From the NCBI RefSeq assembly GCF_000695095.2, contig NZ_CP011454.1, positions 434,001-498,000 on the forward strand: a DNA stretch of 64,000 bases, in the 5' to 3' direction. Position numbers and translations under genes: made by a program. The notes under the pieces were generated by a model. It had not been told where the DNA came from and made no database searches. It saw only the letters and a program-made list of their open reading frames with translations. Shown here one piece after another: positions 60,521-64,000 of this stretch (position 1 is the stretch's first letter; the number at the start of each line of letters is the position of its first letter). The DNA is from Gemmatimonas phototrophica (GTDB taxonomy: Bacteria > Gemmatimonadota > Gemmatimonadetes > Gemmatimonadales > Gemmatimonadaceae).

Positions 60521-61182
60521 CAGCGAAATGTGGCGATTCGCTCGACGCTGTGCCGGTGGGAGCGGAAGCCATCGTCGGCGCCGCGCCCCAGGGCAACAAG
60601 GGCCGTGATGGTGGCCGTGGCCGGGATGCCCAGAATCTCCTTCACCTGGTCCGCCTGGAAGCCGAGCATGGGTGACGTGTCGAACCCCTCGCTCTTGGCG
60701 ATGAGGAGCAGGTAGCCCAGGGCAATATTGGACTGGGCATTGGCCCAGACGCCGCGGGCTTCGGGGGTCATGGGGCCGAAGGTGTTCTTCAGCATGGCGA
60801 TGGTGCCGGCCTTCTTGTCGGCGGGCAGATCGGGGTGCACCACCTCGTCGAGATGGGCCATGGTGTCTTCCATGTCGGCGTACATCGCCACGACCACCGG
60901 CGCATCACCTACCTGCTTCTGCCCGTAGGCCGCCGCGCGGAGCTGGTCTTTGGTGTTCTGATCGCGCACCACGACAAAGCGCCACGGCTGGAGATTGAAG
61001 GCCGACGGGGCGCGACCGGTGAGTTCGAGGAGCGTATGGATTTCCTCCTCAGTCACCGCAACGTCGCGGTAGCTCCGAACGGAATGGCGGGCGAGGGCGG
61101 CGTCGGCGGCGGAGAGGCGGGGGGTTGAGACGCCGTGTTCACCGGTCAGGAGGGCAAGCGCCGCGATATCGTTGGTAATCAT
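60520..61182 (-). CDS. Nitroreductase family flavoprotein
   Basis: A 220-residue FMN enzyme: SVRSYRDVAVTEEEI with the FMN-binding Arg-Ser-x-Arg, APSAFNLQPWRFVVVRD, VWANAQSNIALGYLLLIAKS, and GFDTSPMLGFQADQVKEILG. The C-terminal RGADDGFRSHRHSVERIATF completes the phosphate site. It reduces nitro or quinone compounds with NAD(P)H. Start at ATG 61182 is where homology begins; the frame runs on upstream into an unlikely extension. It lies 79 nt after marR on the same strand, so it may be the gene that MarR controls. Confidence 0.92.
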   Translation of the reverse strand: MITNDIAALALLTGEHGVSTPRLSAADAALARHSVRSYRDVAVTEEEIHTLLELTGRAPSAFNLQPWRFVVVRDQNTKDQLRAAAYGQKQVGDAPVVVAMYADMEDTMAHLDEVVHPDLPADKKAGTIAMLKNTFGPMTPEARGVWANAQSNIALGYLLLIAKSEGFDTSPMLGFQADQVKEILGIPATATITALVALGRGADDGFRSHRHSVERIATFR

Positions 61183-61261
61183 CTTAGTGTTGTCCTGTTG
61201 TTGCGAGGTTGTTCGTGAAAACAAGGATTGAGGCAAAGAAAAGGTTCCAGGTACGTACGGT

Positions 61262-61720
61262 TCAGCTTCCGGGGCAATTCTTCCGGATGCTGTGCAGCAG
61301 TTCGGTGAGGCGATGGCGGTCGGCGTCAGCCAGCCCTTCAAACACCGATAGTTCGGCCTGAGCGACGCTGGGTGCGGCGAGTTCGAGCAGTTCGCGACCT
61401 TTGTCGGTCAGGAGCGTATGCACGACACGACGGTCATTCTTGTCGCGTGATCGCGCCACTAACCCGGCAGTATCAAGCCTGTCGAGCATTCTGGTCACGT
61501 CAGGACCTGGAGCGGCCAGTTGACGCCCCAGTTCACTGCAGCCAGCCCCAGCCCCGGCATGCCGATCGATCACGACCAGCAGTTCGAACTGGGCCGCGGT
61601 GATACCGAAAGGGTCGAGCGCTCGGGACAGCGAACGCTCCACGTGCGCCGCCGCCGCCCGGAGGGCGAAGACGGAGCTGGCCATGCAGGCCGCCGAAGGA
61701 GCGTTTGGGGTGTCGATCAT
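61262..61720 (-). CDS. MarR-family transcriptional regulator
   Basis: The 152-residue repressor has the MarR winged helix: ITAAQFELLVVIDRHAG, recognition helix GCSELGRQLAAPGPDVTRML, wing SRDKNDRRVVHTLLTDKGREL and helical dimerisation ends. Proteins of this group sense phenolics or oxidants through small-molecule binding. An inverted repeat and a consensus -35 lie 17-38 nt before the start, so it probably represses itself and the nitroreductase-LON genes. Confidence 0.92.
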   Translation of the reverse strand: MIDTPNAPSAACMASSVFALRAAAAHVERSLSRALDPFGITAAQFELLVVIDRHAGAGAGCSELGRQLAAPGPDVTRMLDRLDTAGLVARSRDKNDRRVVHTLLTDKGRELLELAAPSVAQAELSVFEGLADADRHRLTELLHSIRKNCPGS

Positions 61721-61736
61721 CTCACAACTAAGTTTG

Positions 61737-61758
61737 TCGTTAAAACGAATATTGTCAA
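61737..61758 (-). promoter_or_regulatory. Promoter and putative operator of marR
   Basis: TCGTT-AA-AACGA (61737-61748), a 12-bp inverted repeat, lies in the spacer just after TTGACA (61758-61753 on the minus strand), where a bound MarR dimer would block RNA polymerase. No strong -10 is seen. Confidence 0.55.
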
Positions 61759-61868
61759 GCGCTGCATGCTGGCCGGCGCGCTTCTGCCGCTTTTATGCGC
61801 AGATACGCTACCACTGACCGCCGGCGCGCCATACATTGCCACTCCTCGCGGACGTTCGCGAGTCGTGC

Positions 61869-61939
61869 GGCGCCGTCGCCAAGTGGTAAGGCAGGAGACT
61901 GCAAATCTCCCACCGTCGGTTCGATTCCGACCGGCGCCT
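61869..61939 (+). tRNA. tRNA-Cys (anticodon GCA)
   Basis: A 71-nt cloverleaf: acceptor GGCGCCG pairs with CGGCGCC, D-arm GCC/GGC, anticodon stem GGAGA/TCTCC around loop CTGCAAA with GCA, T-arm GTCGG-TTCGATT-CCGAC, discriminator T. All stems pair perfectly. CCA is not encoded. Confidence 0.95.
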
Positions 61940-61987
61940 CTCATAACGCAGTTTGGAGTTTTGAGTGGTCAGTTGTGAGTTCGAAGA

Positions 61988-62021
61988 AGCGGGCGATTCC
62001 CTTTGGGAGCCGCCCGCTTTT
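61988..62021 (+). terminator. Rho-independent terminator after tRNA-Cys
   Basis: An 8-bp stem AGCGGGCG/CGCCCGCT, with an inner TCCC-TTT-GGGA hairpin, is followed by TTTT. It lies 48 nt after the tRNA and just before the stop of the convergent exported-protein gene. Confidence 0.8.
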
Positions 62022-62041
62022 CGTGGCGGTACAGTCGGACG

Positions 62042-63004
62042 CTAGTTCCAGAAGGCGCTGAAGTCGTAGAAGCTGGCGCCGCCCTGCGGATCATAGATGC
62101 GAATGACCGCCGTATAGCCGTTCCACGCCGAGGGCTGCTGCACAATCTGCACACTACCGCGACCGGCGTTGCGGTCGAGTGTGAGCGTGACATCCCGCGA
62201 CGGCAACCCACTGCCGCGGATGTTGCTGTTCACGTCGTCCACCCGGTTGCCGCTCCGGGTAATGGCATCCACCCGGCGACCGGAGATGCGGATCTCCACC
62301 ACATCGTCCACGCGACCGCTCCAGCGCAGCGCACCACTGGTATTGTTTCCACCGCGGTCATCGTAGCCACCGCGGTTGTCGCGGTCGCGGTCACGATTCC
62401 CGTTGCCGTTCCCCGGGCGATAGTCGCAATCCTGGCGCCCACCGCGCCCCCAGCCGCCCCCGCGTCCGTTGTTGTTGGGGCCACAGTCGTCATTGCGCCC
62501 CCAGCGATCATCGTCGCGACGGTCGTTGCGATTGTTGCGGTCATCACGGTCATCGCGACGGTTCTCAAACCGGTCATCGCCCGCCCAGTATGCCAGCACG
62601 CGATAGTTGTCGGCGCCACTGCGGGGGTCACGAATGCGGATGGTCGTGGTGTAGCCGTTGCGGGCAGAGGGCTGCTCCACCACATCCACACTGCCGCGGC
62701 CATCGGCCAGGCGCACCAGCACATCGCCCCGGCCACGCGGGAGCGGATCGTTCACGCGGGCGCGGTTGGGCAGCCTCGCGTCAGGGCCGGTCGTCCGGAC
62801 ATCACGGCCGCGCATGGTGATGTACACCTCGCGGTCCACCCGTCCGGTCCAGGTAAACAGCTGACGGTCAATTGGCGCGGCATGAGCCACAGTGGCCGCC
62901 ACGACGGTGGCCAGCAACGCGCCGGTGGCCAGCGCGATGGGGAGGAGGCGGGGCGCCTCAACAGCGAGGGAGCGAAGGCGACGGGTCGAACGAAGCACGG
63001 TCAT
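62042..63004 (-). CDS. Exported protein of two repeated domains around an Asp/Arg/Asn-rich linker
   Basis: The 320-residue product starts at ATG 63004 behind GAGAGGAC. Signal peptide about 20-43 (LATVVAATVAHAA). Residues 48-140 and 225-319 are two copies of one domain: TWTGRVDREVYITMRGRDV against RWSGRVDDVVEIRISGRRV, and QPSARNGYTTTIRIRDP against QPSAWNGYTAVIRIYDP. Between them lies a highly charged, repetitive linker (RDDRDDRNNRNDRRDDDR, then Gly/Asn/Arg-rich) with two cysteines (C174, C193) that could form a disulfide. I do not know this domain; a beta-sandwich with a surface-binding role is one guess. No partner gene is evident. Confidence 0.75.
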   Translation of the reverse strand: MTVLRSTRRLRSLAVEAPRLLPIALATGALLATVVAATVAHAAPIDRQLFTWTGRVDREVYITMRGRDVRTTGPDARLPNRARVNDPLPRGRGDVLVRLADGRGSVDVVEQPSARNGYTTTIRIRDPRSGADNYRVLAYWAGDDRFENRRDDRDDRNNRNDRRDDDRWGRNDDCGPNNNGRGGGWGRGGRQDCDYRPGNGNGNRDRDRDNRGGYDDRGGNNTSGALRWSGRVDDVVEIRISGRRVDAITRSGNRVDDVNSNIRGSGLPSRDVTLTLDRNAGRGSVQIVQQPSAWNGYTAVIRIYDPQGGASFYDFSAFWN

Positions 63005-63184
63005 GGTGTCCTCTCGGTGACAGGTGCCTCTCCTTAAAGCATCGGGAATGCCACAATGCCGTGCCATGGGACCAAGCGTGGCACCGGACCCCGTACATGG
63101 GGTGTAAGTTGTTGTGCCTGCTCTGCTTCCCCGCTCTTGTGAAGCGTGCAGTGCCACGCGTTATTGCCCTCAACGCGCTTCCCG

Positions 63185-63204
63185 CTGTCCGAAATTCCGG
63201 ACAG
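63185..63204. repeat. Inverted repeat before the antiporter gene
   Basis: CTGTCCG-AAATTC-CGGACAG is a perfect 7+6+7 inverted repeat, 27 nt before the GTG of the antiporter gene. TTTCT follows on the plus strand, so it may be an operator or a weak terminator. Confidence 0.45.
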
Positions 63205-63231
63205 TTTCTGTGACCGACGGCGGACGACTGA

Positions 63232-64000
63232 GTGACGACACCCCTCCTGCTCATTTTGGTGGCGGCGATGGCCTTTCTGGCCACGCACGTCGCTTACGAA
63301 TGGCTGGCCAAACGGCTGCTGATCGTGTCCGGCGCCGAATACCTGGTACTGGGCGTGCTGCTCGGACCACAGGTCACCGGTCTGTTCTCTCCCGGAGCAT
63401 TGGAGGCGTTTCAGCCCATAGTCATCCTCGGCATTGGCTGGATGGGGATTACGACTGGCATGCCATTGCGGCTCCAGCAATTGGTGCGCATTCCTGCCGT
63501 GACGTATCGGCTCGCCCTGGTGGAGAGTGTGCTGACCTTCTCACTGGTCGCGGCCGGTGCCACCAGCGCTCTGTCGTACGGTTTTCAGACGACCACCACC
63601 CTGGTACTGGCCCCAGCCATGATTCTGGGGGCGCTGGCCGTGGCGTCTACCCCGGCGGGGCTCGATGTCGCGTTTGGCCGTGGCCGCCGCGGAGCCCCTG
63701 TTCTGCGCCAGATCGAAGTGGCGCACGGGATGGATGGTTTGGTGAGTGTGCTGGTGTTTGGTGTGCTCACTGCCTTCCTGCACACCGAACAGCCCGTAGT
63801 CATGCGTGCGCTGACCACGACGGAGTGGGTAGTAGTCACCCTGGGTATTGGCGTGGTGGGCGGCGCCCTCTTTCACCTGTTCCTTGGCGACGAACGCAGC
63901 ACCGACCGGCTCTGGGTCGCGCTCGGTGGCGCCGTGATTCTCACGAGTGGCGCTGCCGCCTACCTCAACCTGTCACCGTCGCTGGCCACGCTGATCATGG
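63232..64000 (+). CDS. Cation:proton antiporter (CPA family), N-terminal part
   Basis: Starts at GTG 63232 (VTTPLLLILVAAMAFLATHV) and is open to the window end, 256 codons without a stop. It has about eight membrane helices so far (YLVLGVLLGPQVTGLF, FQPIVILGIGWMGITTGM, LVLAPAMILGALAVASTPAG, VVTLGIGVVGGALFHLFLG, LWVALGGAVILTSGAAAYL). The block LVLGVLLGPQ resembles the helix-2 signature of CPA2/KefB-like exchangers (LLGALLGP). Substrate ion unknown. The remainder lies outside the window. Confidence 0.75.
   Translation, partial: MTTPLLLILVAAMAFLATHVAYEWLAKRLLIVSGAEYLVLGVLLGPQVTGLFSPGALEAFQPIVILGIGWMGITTGMPLRLQQLVRIPAVTYRLALVESVLTFSLVAAGATSALSYGFQTTTTLVLAPAMILGALAVASTPAGLDVAFGRGRRGAPVLRQIEVAHGMDGLVSVLVFGVLTAFLHTEQPVVMRALTTTEWVVVTLGIGVVGGALFHLFLGDERSTDRLWVALGGAVILTSGAAAYLNLSPSLATLIM

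Noticed and set aside
62535-62590. CRISPR- or repeat-array-like short repeats in the linker region
   Set aside because: The repeats are codon-level Arg-Asp-Asn runs inside a coding frame, of uneven length and without spacers. No CRISPR array was seen in the window.

Overview
The window is high-GC bacterial DNA, most likely from Gemmatimonadota. The main reasons are the large family of PknB-type Ser/Thr kinases with the N-terminal signature GDGYTLERELGGGGMSRVF, and C-terminal TolB-like/TPR or PD40 propeller sensor regions. Assignment to the phylum is inference. Coding density is high and no stretch over about 300 nt lacks a gene. Neighbouring genes are often coupled by GTGA, ATGA or TGATG overlaps.

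Region 1 (1-11442): the 5' end of a DUF5916-like exported protein (minus strand), a remnant of a kinase gene, then a tight plus-strand run: lipoprotein L-asparaginase, kinases 1 and 2, an AAA/DUF4143 ATPase, kinase 3 and a Gfo/Idh/MocA oxidoreductase. Region 2 (11449-16782, minus): a complete glucose-type PTS. It has an EIIA-HPr-EI fusion, a PtsG-like EIIC with two EIIB modules (the second without its cysteine) and a Cof-type HAD phosphatase. Region 3 (16828-21667): a brnTA toxin-antitoxin pair with a palindromic operator, kinase 4 (no membrane segment), a broken esterase gene, a VapC/RHH toxin-antitoxin pair and a CIA30-family exported protein. Region 4 (21749-37022): kinases 5-9, with a multicopper oxidase coupled to kinase 5. 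The oxidase carries its copper motifs in the reverse of the usual order.

Region 5 (37091-44183): a sulfur-oxidation module. TsdA-like dihaem cytochrome, SoxC, a short lipoprotein SoxD-like cytochrome and two half-size YeeE/YedE transporters run on the plus strand to a strong terminator. They face a FadL-type porin and an unknown exported protein on the minus strand. An ArsR-family regulator gene follows. A shared ATTCT...ATAGAGAAT element lies in front of both transcription units and probably forms one regulon with the ArsR protein.

Region 6 (44211-56069): divergent kinases 10 and 11, a sulfatase, an outer-membrane barrel-like protein, a DUF952-cupin fusion, a DUF1569 protein and an S9 peptidase. 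Region 7 (56296-64000): a four-gene ABC-2 exporter, a LON-domain protein, nitroreductase and MarR regulator, tRNA-Cys, an exported protein made of two copies of one domain around an Asp/Arg/Asn-rich linker, and the start of a cation:proton antiporter cut by the window end.

Eleven intact membrane or soluble kinases plus one remnant fill nearly half the window. Five carry a TolB-N-like domain plus TPRs (kinases 1-4 and 10); six carry a PD40/TolB beta-propeller (kinases 5-9 and 11). All eleven keep the catalytic Lys, HRD and DFG residues. The least ordinary items are the reversed-order multicopper oxidase and the TsdA-SoxCD-YeeE/YedE module with its shared operator and no other sox genes.
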